32,323 nt of DNA from Bauldia sp. (GTDB lineage Bacteria; Pseudomonadota; Alphaproteobacteria; Rhizobiales; Kaistiaceae), in contig JAGRKZ010000019.1 of NCBI GenBank assembly GCA_020442065.1, positions 92,818-125,140 of the forward strand, read 5' to 3'. The translations under genes were made by a program, and so were the position numbers. Each line of letters starts with the position of its first letter. Position 1 is the stretch's first letter. The notes under the pieces are model-generated. The model saw only the letters and a program-made list of their open reading frames with translations, ran no database searches and was not told where the DNA came from. Positions 24,753 through 31,583 of the stretch are shown in pieces.

Positions 24753-25526
24753 TTGACCATCTCAGGAAAGAACGCTGTCGTCACCGGCACGTCGGGGATT
24801 GCCCTCGGAGTCGCCCGGCGCCTGCTGGACGAGGGCTTTGCTGTCACCCTGTGCGGGAACGACGAGGAACAGAACAGGGCGGCGGAGACAGCGCTCGCAG
24901 GCTTGCCGGCCACCGTCGCCACCCTCGATGTCTCCGACGCCGGGGCGGTCGAGCGCTTCGCGGCCGAGCTGGCCGGGCGGATCGACGCGCTCCACGCGCT
25001 GGTCAATTGCGCGGCGATCCAGCCCTACGGCAACCTCGAGACGACGACACCCGCCGACTGGGAGAAGACGATCGGCGTCAACCTGACCGGCTACTTCCTG
25101 ATGGCGCACTTCCTCTATCCGCTCCTCAAAAAGGCGGGCAGCGCCTCGATCGTGAACTTCGCCTCGGTCCAGGGTCACATGAACCAGAACAACGTGCTGG
25201 CCTATGCCACCTCGAAGGGAGCGATACACGCGCTCACCCGCGCCATGGCCGTCGACTGCGCCAAGGACGGCATCCGCGTCAACTCCATCTCCCCCGGTTC
25301 GATCCGCTCCCCGATGCTCGAGTTCGCCGCACGCTCGCTCACGCCGGACGGCGGCGACTGGGAGGAGACGCTGGCAGGGTTCGGCCGGGCGCATTCCGCC
25401 GGCCGTGTCGGGACCATCGACGAGGTCGCCGGACTGGTGGCGTATCTGGTTGGGCCCGAATCCGGGTTCAGCATCGGCAGCGACTTCGCGATCGATGGCG
25501 GCCTGAGGGCAAAACTCGGCGTGTGA
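24753..25526 (+). CDS. SDR-family oxidoreductase with altered glycine-rich motif
   Basis: A 257-residue short-chain dehydrogenase. Catalytic residues are present: Ser138 (NFASVQG), Tyr151 and Lys155 (YATSK). The Rossmann glycine motif reads TGTSGIALG (11-19), so it lacks the usual TGx3GxG spacing, and the NNAG segment is NCAA (85-88). The C-terminus GFSIGSDFAIDGG is normal. The start is TTG at 24753, preceded by AGGGAGGAG; an ATG at 24696 would add 19 poor residues. It lies 153 bases after the GntR gene and closes the plus-strand catabolic block. It probably oxidises a product of the enolase-superfamily enzyme; cofactor use may be unusual. Confidence 0.88.
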   Translation: MTISGKNAVVTGTSGIALGVARRLLDEGFAVTLCGNDEEQNRAAETALAGLPATVATLDVSDAGAVERFAAELAGRIDALHALVNCAAIQPYGNLETTTPADWEKTIGVNLTGYFLMAHFLYPLLKKAGSASIVNFASVQGHMNQNNVLAYATSKGAIHALTRAMAVDCAKDGIRVNSISPGSIRSPMLEFAARSLTPDGGDWEETLAGFGRAHSAGRVGTIDEVAGLVAYLVGPESGFSIGSDFAIDGGLRAKLGV

Positions 25527-25578
25527 AGGGCGCCGGGATCGGCGACAGAACCGGACGTCGCCGCCACCGCGCCTGACA

Positions 25579-26751
25579 TCATGTGCGGACACTCCGACGT
25601 CGCCCGCCGGCGCGTGCAGACCGCTGCGACCTCAGCCATGTCGCGATGTGCGGCCACGCTGTCCGAAGCGTCCGGGCGCCCATGAAGAGTGACAGATGGG
25701 AGCCCTCGACGACCGCGTGCCTTATCTGCCGCTTCGGCGTGCCGAGGAGGCGCTCCGCGTCGAGGAGCTGGGCCGGCGGCACGATCTCATCGTCGCTCGC
25801 GGCGAGCAGGAAGGTCGGCGCCGCGACCGTGCCGAGGTCGACGGTCTTGCCGAGCGCAACGAAGCGCCCCGCCGCGAGTTGATTGTCATGGAACAGGCGC
25901 TCGACCACCTCAAGATAGTAGGCGCCCGGCAGGTCGACGGTTCGTGTGTTCCAGTCCCGAAGGCGCGAGATCGTGGCTCTGGCGGACGCCGACCGATCCG
26001 AGGCGTCGAGCTGCAGGGCGTTTCGCGCCACGCCAGCGCTCATATGGCTCCCGCTCCAGAACTCCAGCGCATATGCGCCGAGAATCCGTCCGCCGCCCAG
26101 TTGCACGGCGCTGGCAAAGGCCGATAGCGGAACGGACTTGGCAAGGGAAGAAACGCTCGAGTCGGTCGATAGGTCGATTGGCGACCCGGCGAGGACCAGG
26201 CTGCGGACCTTCGCCGGGAAGCGGGCCGCATAGAGCAGGCTCATCCACCCGCCCTGACAGATGCCGACGAGGTCGACCCGACCGCCAAGGTCGTCGATCG
26301 CCACGTTGAGGTCGGCGAGATAATCGTCGATTCCAAGGAAGCGCATCTCCGGCGTCGCCGACAGCCACTCGGTGAGAAAAAGCCGGTCCAGGCCTCCCGC
26401 CCGCAGGGCTGCGATAAGGCTGTGGCCATGCGCCAGATCCGCGATGCTGGCCTGATGCAGCGAGAAGGGCGCGCAGACCAGCACGGCCGGTCCACGCGGC
26501 GATGTCGAGAAGTCCCGGAGGCGCATGGTCCGCAGTTCGAGGCCGGCGACATTCGGCGTCGTCCACGACCATGGCTCGCGCGGCGAGCCCGTCGGCACGA
26601 GCCCGCCAAACCCCCGGGTCAGCGCGCCGATGACGTGCCCGGCTTCGGCCAGGGCGAGCCCAGGCCACAGGAAAGGAGCGGCGCCGCTCAGGTCATGCCC
26701 GGCCGTCGCCGGGCCCGCCGCGTTGCCTTTGGACCGTGGACGCCGGTTCAT
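25579..26751 (-). CDS. PhaC-like alpha/beta hydrolase with cysteine nucleophile
   Basis: A 390-residue alpha/beta-hydrolase related to PHA synthases. The lipase-box-like motif is GICQGG with Cys165 as candidate nucleophile. Asp320/Asp321 (AASDDEIVPP) and His352 (VEGSHLSLFMG) complete the triad. The stretch from DWNTRTVDLPGAYYLEVV to NQLAAGRFVALGKTVDLGTVAAP resembles the corresponding PhaC region. It lacks most of the PhaC N-terminal domain, so it is shorter than class I synthases. It could be a synthase variant, a depolymerase-like enzyme or a thioesterase-type hydrolase. It is second in a two-gene operon behind the L,D-transpeptidase, 58 bases downstream of it. The window also begins with a true phaC, so PHA metabolism is represented on both sides of the catabolic block. 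Confidence 0.85.
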   Translation of the reverse strand: MNRRPRSKGNAAGPATAGHDLSGAAPFLWPGLALAEAGHVIGALTRGFGGLVPTGSPREPWSWTTPNVAGLELRTMRLRDFSTSPRGPAVLVCAPFSLHQASIADLAHGHSLIAALRAGGLDRLFLTEWLSATPEMRFLGIDDYLADLNVAIDDLGGRVDLVGICQGGWMSLLYAARFPAKVRSLVLAGSPIDLSTDSSVSSLAKSVPLSAFASAVQLGGGRILGAYALEFWSGSHMSAGVARNALQLDASDRSASARATISRLRDWNTRTVDLPGAYYLEVVERLFHDNQLAAGRFVALGKTVDLGTVAAPTFLLAASDDEIVPPAQLLDAERLLGTPKRQIRHAVVEGSHLSLFMGARTLRTAWPHIATWLRSQRSARAGGRRRSVRT

Positions 26752-26809
26752 GACGCTGCTCGCAGACCGAACGTGCGAACGGTGAGCGCCGGACGGCCCC
26801 GCCGATCGG

Positions 26810-27256
26810 TCACCGGACGATCGTGATCAGAGTGTTTCCCATTCCGTAGGTCCGCACCAGCTCGAACAGCGTCCGGGCGTTGGCGGGATGAAGCCGGACG
26901 CAGCCATGTGACACCGGCCGGCCGAGATTGCGGATCTCGGTCGTCCCATGGATCGCGTAGCCGCCATGAAAGAAGATCGAATAGGGCATTGGGGCCGAAT
27001 CGTAGATCGACGAATACCAGACCCGCTCAAGTCGGATCGGATGGAAGGTCCCGGTCGGCGTGCGGTAGCCGGGTCGCGCGGTCGAGACGGCCCAGGTGTA
27101 GGTGGGCCGCCCCCGGACGTCGACCCGCATGCGCTGCTGCGAAAGGTCGATCCGCACGGACACGGCACTTCCGGCATCGGCGGGCGTCCCCGCCAACTCA
27201 ACGGCAAAGGCCGCAAGCAGGCCCATGAAGGTTCGACGATGCATGTACGATGTCAT
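26810..27256 (-). CDS. L,D-transpeptidase (YkuD domain)
   Basis: A 148-residue exported enzyme that forms or edits peptidoglycan cross-links using a catalytic cysteine. The signal peptide (residues 1 to about 28) has an RRTF twin-arginine-like start and a short hydrophobic core, ending near TPADA. The YkuD motif is complete: His103 (IHGTTE) and SHGCVRL (116-122), with Cys119 as nucleophile. The start is ATG 27256 with AGGAAGG upstream; a second ATG at 27244 would shorten the leader. No peptidoglycan-binding domain is attached. An exact FNR/FixK-type box is centred 60 bases upstream. The PhaC-like hydrolase gene follows on the same strand. Confidence 0.93.
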   Translation of the reverse strand: MTSYMHRRTFMGLLAAFAVELAGTPADAGSAVSVRIDLSQQRMRVDVRGRPTYTWAVSTARPGYRTPTGTFHPIRLERVWYSSIYDSAPMPYSIFFHGGYAIHGTTEIRNLGRPVSHGCVRLHPANARTLFELVRTYGMGNTLITIVR

Positions 27257-27309
27257 CACGGCCTTCCTGACGGACCTGCACTCTGAGGCGAGTCCTGGTG
27301 ACGACGCAT

Positions 27310-27323
27310 TGATGTCGGTCAAG
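27310..27323. promoter_or_regulatory. FNR/FixK-type box upstream of the L,D-transpeptidase
   Basis: TTGAT-gtcg-GTCAA, an exact match to the TTGAT-N4-RTCAA form used by FNR/FixK-type activators in alphaproteobacteria. Its centre is 60 bases before the transpeptidase ATG. A class II position (-41.5) would put transcription start near 27275. Confidence 0.55.
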
Positions 27324-27391
27324 AACCGGACGCGCGACGGGTCCCGTCACGGCCGACCGGGGTGCTCGGAGTCGTCAGCGCTGGATGGCGC

Positions 27392-28156
27392 TCAGTGCGA
27401 GACGTTGGCGAGGAACTCGGCAAGGCGAGCCGTCTTCGGACTGCCGAAGATGACCTCGGGCGGCCCCTCTTCGAGGATTCCGCCCTGATCCATGAACACC
27501 GTCCGGGTCGACACCTGGCGGGCGAACCGCATCTCGTGCGTGACGATGAGCATGGTGGTGCCCGCCTCGGCGAGCCGGCGGATGGTGAGGAGGACCTCCT
27601 GCACGAGCTCCGGATCGAGCGCCGAGGTCACTTCGTCGAGAAGCAGGAGCCGCGGCTCCATGGCCAGCGCCCGCGCGATGGCCACCCGCTGCTGCTGGCC
27701 GCCGGACAAGGCGGAAGGGTGATGGTCCCGCCGCTCGGCGAGCCCGACGCGCTCCAGCCAGGCCTCGGCGATCGCCCGTGCCTCGGCCTTCGGCTTGTGC
27801 TGCACGCGGGTGAGGCCGATCATGACGTTGCCCAGCGCGGTCAGGTGCGGGAAGAGATTGTAGCTCTGGAAGACCATGGCGATCTTCGCCCGCTGCATGG
27901 CCAGCTGGCGGCCCGGCAGACGCACGCGTCTGCCTCCCGAGCTCCGATATCCCAGCTGCTCGCCGTCGAGACGGATTTCGCCGGCTTCGAACTCCTCGAG
28001 GAGATCGATGCAGCGCAGCAGCGTGGTCTTGCCCGACCCGCTCGACCCGATGATCGCCACCACATCGGCGGGAAAGACCTCGAAATCGACGTCGCGAAGG
28101 ATGACGTTCGGGCCGAAGCTCTTGGTCAGCCCCTTGATGGCGAGGATCGGCTGCAT
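27392..28156 (-). CDS. Amino-acid-type ABC transporter ATP-binding protein (second system)
   Basis: A 254-residue GlnQ-like ATPase: Walker A GSSGSGKTT (37-45), signature LSGGQQQRV, Walker B LLLLDEVTSALDPE (Val replaces the usual Pro, as in some relatives) and switch His in IVTHEM. A short insert, YRSSGGRRVRLPGRQL, lies before the Q-loop segment MVFQSYNLFPH. The start is ATG 28156 with GGGGAG upstream, eight bases after the permease stop. A frame extending to 28420 reads through the permease and is not real. It is the last gene of the four-gene operon 27392-30381. Confidence 0.94.
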   Translation of the reverse strand: MQPILAIKGLTKSFGPNVILRDVDFEVFPADVVAIIGSSGSGKTTLLRCIDLLEEFEAGEIRLDGEQLGYRSSGGRRVRLPGRQLAMQRAKIAMVFQSYNLFPHLTALGNVMIGLTRVQHKPKAEARAIAEAWLERVGLAERRDHHPSALSGGQQQRVAIARALAMEPRLLLLDEVTSALDPELVQEVLLTIRRLAEAGTTMLIVTHEMRFARQVSTRTVFMDQGGILEEGPPEVIFGSPKTARLAEFLANVSH

Positions 28157-28164
28157 GGTCTCCC

Positions 28165-28818
28165 CTATCGCGCGCTGAACCGTCGCTCCAGCCACCATCC
28201 CCCAGCGCCGATCGTCAGGTTGACGGCGAGGTAGAGGGCGCCGGCGAGCGCGTAGAACTCCATGGTCATGAAGGTTCGGCCGACGATCTCCTGGGTGGTG
28301 AGCAGCAACTCGCCGACGCCGATCGCCGACAGCAGCGACGACGCCTTGACGATCTCGACCGCGGTGTTCACGAAATTCGGCGCGATCTGGCGGAGCGCCT
28401 GCGGAAGCAGCACGTACCACAGCATCCTGGGGAAGGTGAGGCCGATTGAGCGGCCCGCATCGATCTGGGTGGGCGGAATGGCGACGAGCGCGCCGCGGAG
28501 CGTTTCCCCGACGTGGGAGGCGCAGAATATCGATAGCGCGACGACGCCTGCCTCGATCGGGCCGGGGCTGATGCCGAGGCCTGCCGGCATGTAGTAGCTG
28601 GCGAGGATGAGCACCAGCACCGGCGTGCCCCGCACCACGTCGACGAACACCCGGAATGGCAGCGCGGAAAGGCGCCCGCCGTAGGTCAGGATCGGGCCGA
28701 TCACCGTGCCAATCACCGAGCCCGCGAGGACCGCCGCGATCGAGATCGCGACGGTGAGCGCGAGGCCCCGAAGGAGAAGTCCGGAGGAAACGTCGAGCAC
28801 CGAGGCGAACGACTGCAT
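28165..28818 (-). CDS. Amino-acid-type ABC transporter permease (second system, permease 2)
   Basis: A 217-residue permease: opening helix GLLLRGLALTVAISIAAVLAGSVIGTVIG, then FVDVVRGTPVLVLILASYYMP and the EAA loop HVGETLRGALVAIPPTQIDAGRSIGLTFPRMLWYVLLPQALRQIAPNF. The ATG at 28818 has GAGGG upstream and starts seven bases after the upstream permease stop. A longer reading to 28893 would overlap that gene. It forms the channel with the protein encoded at 28826-29485. Confidence 0.94.
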   Translation of the reverse strand: MQSFASVLDVSSGLLLRGLALTVAISIAAVLAGSVIGTVIGPILTYGGRLSALPFRVFVDVVRGTPVLVLILASYYMPAGLGISPGPIEAGVVALSIFCASHVGETLRGALVAIPPTQIDAGRSIGLTFPRMLWYVLLPQALRQIAPNFVNTAVEIVKASSLLSAIGVGELLLTTQEIVGRTFMTMEFYALAGALYLAVNLTIGAGGWWLERRFSAR

Positions 28819-28825
28819 GGCGCCC

Positions 28826-29485
28826 TCAGAACTTCGGGAAGAGCCGCTCGAGGCCACGCAGCCCGGCAGCGAGGAGCGCACAGGTGGCGACATACATCAG
28901 GCTCGCGACGATCCAGACCTCGATGATGCGGAAGCTCTCGTTGTTGATCTTCCGGGCCTGGAAGGTGAGCTCGGGCACGGCGATCACGGCCGCGATCGAG
29001 GTGTCCTTGAACAGCGAGATGAAGTTGTTGCCCACCGACGGCAGCGCGTTGCGAAGCGCGATCGGCAGGATCACCCAGATCGCGGTTCCGGTCCGGGTCA
29101 GACCGATCGAGGCGGCGGCCTCGGTAATCCCCTTGGGGATCACCAGGATGGCCGCGCGGAAGGACTCCGTGAGGTAGGCGCCGGCGTAGACGGCAAGGAC
29201 CGCTGCGAAGGTGACGACATTGGAGAAGCGGATGCCGATCTGCGGCAAGGCGAAGAACGCGAACAGCGCGAGCACTAGGATCGGGACGTTGCGGACGAGG
29301 CCGACATAGGTGGTGACGAGGATGCGCGCGGGCCGCCCGCCATAGACCGCAGCGAGCGCCGCGAGGATACCGATCACCGAGCCGATCAGCAGCCCGGCCA
29401 ACCCCATCTCCAGCCCGAGCAGCAGGCCGGCGAGGAGATTGTCGAGGCCGCGGAAGACCGCACCGAAGTTGAGGGTGTAATCCAT
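28826..29485 (-). CDS. Amino-acid-type ABC transporter permease (second system, permease 1)
   Basis: A 219-residue permease beginning MDYTLNFGAVFRGLDNLLAGLL, with helices near residues 15-45, the YVGLVRNVPILVLALFAFFALP segment and the EAA loop LTESFRAAILVIPKGITEAAASIGLTRTGTAIWVILPIALRNALPSV. I used ATG 29485 because upstream in-frame codons pass through the hairpin at 29497-29523 and do not look coding. The RBS is weak. Confidence 0.93.
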   Translation of the reverse strand: MDYTLNFGAVFRGLDNLLAGLLLGLEMGLAGLLIGSVIGILAALAAVYGGRPARILVTTYVGLVRNVPILVLALFAFFALPQIGIRFSNVVTFAAVLAVYAGAYLTESFRAAILVIPKGITEAAASIGLTRTGTAIWVILPIALRNALPSVGNNFISLFKDTSIAAVIAVPELTFQARKINNESFRIIEVWIVASLMYVATCALLAAGLRGLERLFPKF

Positions 29486-29496
29486 GCCGTTTCGCA

Positions 29497-29523
29497 GGAC
29501 CCGCCGCCGTCGGCGGCGGGTCC
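29497..29523 (-). promoter_or_regulatory. Intercistronic GC-rich hairpin after the binding-protein gene
   Basis: A perfect 12-bp inverted repeat (GGACCCGCCGCC and GGCGGCGGGTCC) with a 3-base loop, 21 bases beyond the binding-protein stop and 11 bases before the permease start. It is the strongest of four such hairpins in the window. No U-tract follows on the minus strand. Confidence 0.75.
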
Positions 29524-29544
29524 GATCCGGATGGGTTCCGTGCC

Positions 29545-30381
29545 CTAGCGCAGCTCGCTCGGGAAGCCGACCTGGGGCGCCGGCGGCTCGACGCCGAACC
29601 ACGTCTTGAACGACGCCGCATAGGCCGGGAAGTCGACGCCGGTCATGGCCTCGCGGAAAGCGATATCGACGAAGTGCAGGAACTCGAGGTCGCCCTTCTT
29701 GACCGCGCAGGAATAGGTCTGCGGGCTCCAGCCGTAGCCGCCCTCGATGTACTGATCGGGGTTCTGAGCGACGAACCAGAGTGCGGACGACATGTCGGTG
29801 GCCGCCGCGTCGGCACGCCCGGAGTTGAGCGCCTGGTAGATCAGGTCGACGCTCTCGTACTGGTCGACCTTGGCCTCCGGCAGGGCCTGATGGACCAGTT
29901 CCTCGGCGTAGACGTTCTGGAGGACCGAGATGGTGGCGGCGCTGCCGGCGGCCTTCACATCGTCGAAGCTCTTGTACTTGCCGTTCTTCATCAGCAGCAG
30001 ACCCACGCCCTCGCGGTAGTAGGGAATGGTGAAATCGACCTGCTGGGCCCGGCCGGCGGTCACCGTCATGAACTGGCAGGTGATGTCGACCTTGTCGGTG
30101 AGGACGTTCGGGATACGCGAGTCGGACGACTGCACGACATACTCGACCTTGGTCGGATCGTCGAAGATCGCCTTGGCGAGGAGATGCCCCATGTCGACGT
30201 CGTAGCCGATCAGGTTGCCGGCATCATCCTTGAAGTGCCAGGGCGGATTGGTGCTCCCGGTGCCGACGATGATGTGGCCGCGGTCGAGGATGGTCTGCAA
30301 CCGGTTGGCATCCTGCGCGGATGCGGGGCCGTGCACCGAGACCGCCGCCGCTGCCGCCATCACGCAAAGAGCGAGTTTCAT
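29545..30381 (-). CDS. Amino-acid-type ABC transporter substrate-binding protein (second system)
   Basis: A 278-residue SBP_bac_3 protein. The signal peptide is MKLALCVMAAAAAVSVHGPASA, cut near residue 22. The mature start is typical: LQTILDRGHIIVGTGSTNPPWHFKDDAGNLIGYDVDMGHLLAKAIF, followed by SSDSRIPNVLTDKVDITCQFMTVTAGRAQQVDFTIPYYREGVGLL. The ATG at 30381 has GGGGAG upstream. It is the first gene of the four-gene minus-strand operon and is divergent from an IclR regulator 69 bases away, with a palindrome between them. The ligand is unknown; aromatic or hydroxylated acids are plausible because IclR proteins often control such genes, but this is inference. Confidence 0.94.
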   Translation of the reverse strand: MKLALCVMAAAAAVSVHGPASAQDANRLQTILDRGHIIVGTGSTNPPWHFKDDAGNLIGYDVDMGHLLAKAIFDDPTKVEYVVQSSDSRIPNVLTDKVDITCQFMTVTAGRAQQVDFTIPYYREGVGLLLMKNGKYKSFDDVKAAGSAATISVLQNVYAEELVHQALPEAKVDQYESVDLIYQALNSGRADAAATDMSSALWFVAQNPDQYIEGGYGWSPQTYSCAVKKGDLEFLHFVDIAFREAMTGVDFPAYAASFKTWFGVEPPAPQVGFPSELR

Positions 30382-30401
30382 GCTAGTCTCCCCTGGTTGT
30401 C

Positions 30402-30419
30402 TGTCCGATATATTGGACA
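30402..30419. promoter_or_regulatory. Candidate IclR operator
   Basis: TGTCC-N8-GGACA, a perfect 5-bp dyad around an AT-rich centre (gatatatt), in the 69-base gap between the divergent binding-protein and iclR-type genes. Its length and AT-rich core resemble IclR-family sites. The position serves both promoters. Confidence 0.5.
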
Positions 30420-30450
30420 ATTGATCCGGAATATCGATCAGGATGCTATT

Positions 30451-31302
30451 ATGGAAAGAACTCCACGGCAACGGCGGAATCCGAGGCGCGAGGCGCCACC
30501 GACGGCGGCGATCGGGTTGCGACCTGGGCGCGCAAGCAAGCCGGACCAGGCACCCATCCGGGCACGGGGCCTCGATCGCGCCGTGGAGATCTTCCAGCTC
30601 CTGCACGCGCTGAGAAAACCGATCGCGATCGGCGAGATCGCGCGGAGGCTGAAGGCGCCGCGCTCGACCATCTACGAGATCGTCAACCTGTTCCTCGCCG
30701 CTGATATCCTCGAGTACGCTGGGGACGGCTCCGAGGTCTTCTTCGGCCGCGCCATCTACCTCTATGCCAACGACTACAATGCCACCCACGCGATCGTGCG
30801 GCTGGGGCACGAGGAGGTCCGGAGGCTGGCGACGCTGACCGGGGAGACCGTGCAATTGTGCATGCCGGTCGGGAACAAGTACGCGGTGGTGGCGATGCAG
30901 AACAGCGCCCGCCTGTTTCGCATCGGCTCCGACGTCGGAGTCTTGGTGCCTATCCCCTGGACCGCATCCGGCCGCTTCTTCGTCGCCCACATGAGCCTCG
31001 CCGAGCTCAGGGCGTTTATCCCGCCCGAGGACTTTCGCCTGCAGGACGGCCGGAGCCTTGATCCGAGGAAATTCCTCGCCGAGGCCAGGGCCGCGCGCGA
31101 GGCCGGCGTCTGTACCATCGCCGGGCTGATCGACGACTACGCGACGTGCATTGCCGCGCCGGTCGTCGATCACAAAGGACATTGCCTCGCCTGCATCTGC
31201 TTCATCGTCTCGAGCGCCACCGGTCGAAAGCGACTGGCCGAGCTCTCCTCCCTGCTGACCGCTTCGGCTCGGCACCTGTCGGCAGTCTCGGAGGAGGACT
31301 AG
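30451..31302 (+). CDS. IclR-family transcriptional regulator
   Basis: A 283-residue regulator. After an Arg/Pro-rich leader of about 40 residues comes the winged HTH (RGLDRAVEIFQLLHALRKPIAIGEIARRLKAPRSTIYEIVNLFLAADIL). The effector domain contains GHEEVRRLATLTGETVQLCMPVGNKYAVVAMQN and ends near LTASARHLSAV. The family binds small organic acids or sugars and either activates or represses adjacent genes. I placed the start at ATG 30451, just downstream of the operator, with AGGA upstream. Reading further back in frame would cross the divergent gene. It most likely controls the importer at 27392-30381. Confidence 0.92.
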   Translation: MERTPRQRRNPRREAPPTAAIGLRPGRASKPDQAPIRARGLDRAVEIFQLLHALRKPIAIGEIARRLKAPRSTIYEIVNLFLAADILEYAGDGSEVFFGRAIYLYANDYNATHAIVRLGHEEVRRLATLTGETVQLCMPVGNKYAVVAMQNSARLFRIGSDVGVLVPIPWTASGRFFVAHMSLAELRAFIPPEDFRLQDGRSLDPRKFLAEARAAREAGVCTIAGLIDDYATCIAAPVVDHKGHCLACICFIVSSATGRKRLAELSSLLTASARHLSAVSEED

Positions 31303-31504
31303 CAGTCGGCCGACCCTCCGCCTCATCGGCAGCCCCGGCGCCGCCCGTCGCTGCAACCGGGCTGGAAGCGACGCCCGACCGCTTTACAGGAAGCCGCGAT
31401 ACGCCCCGGCAGGAGCGACGTCCTCGGTGTCCACCGCAGAGGACTGGTCGGGCGCACGCCGGGAGTGGCGGGCTCAGGCCGCCGACTCAGACCGAAGAGG
31501 TGAG

Positions 31505-31518
31505 TTGATCAGCGTCAA
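31505..31518. promoter_or_regulatory. FNR/FixK-type box upstream of xylF
   Basis: TTGAT-cagc-GTCAA, an exact TTGAT-N4-GTCAA site, centred about 72 bases before the xylF ATG. A class II position would give transcription start near 31553 and a leader of about 31 bases. It might equally belong to another Crp/Fnr-type protein. Confidence 0.45.
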
Positions 31519-31583
31519 AGTCCTCTTTCCGACCTGTGATAGACCCAGACCATCGATCGTGACTTCAAAGAGGGAGGTTCTTC

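Noticed and set aside
30382-31356. Upstream extension of the amino-acid binding protein into a 603-codon frame
   Set aside because: It lies opposite the IclR gene; the signal peptide at 30381 and its ribosome site mark the true start.
31522-31573. CCTCTTT and AAAGAGG repeat that could pair over the xylF ribosome site
   Set aside because: Only 7 bp with a 38-base gap; the left arm probably lies upstream of the transcription start, so it would not be in the mRNA.
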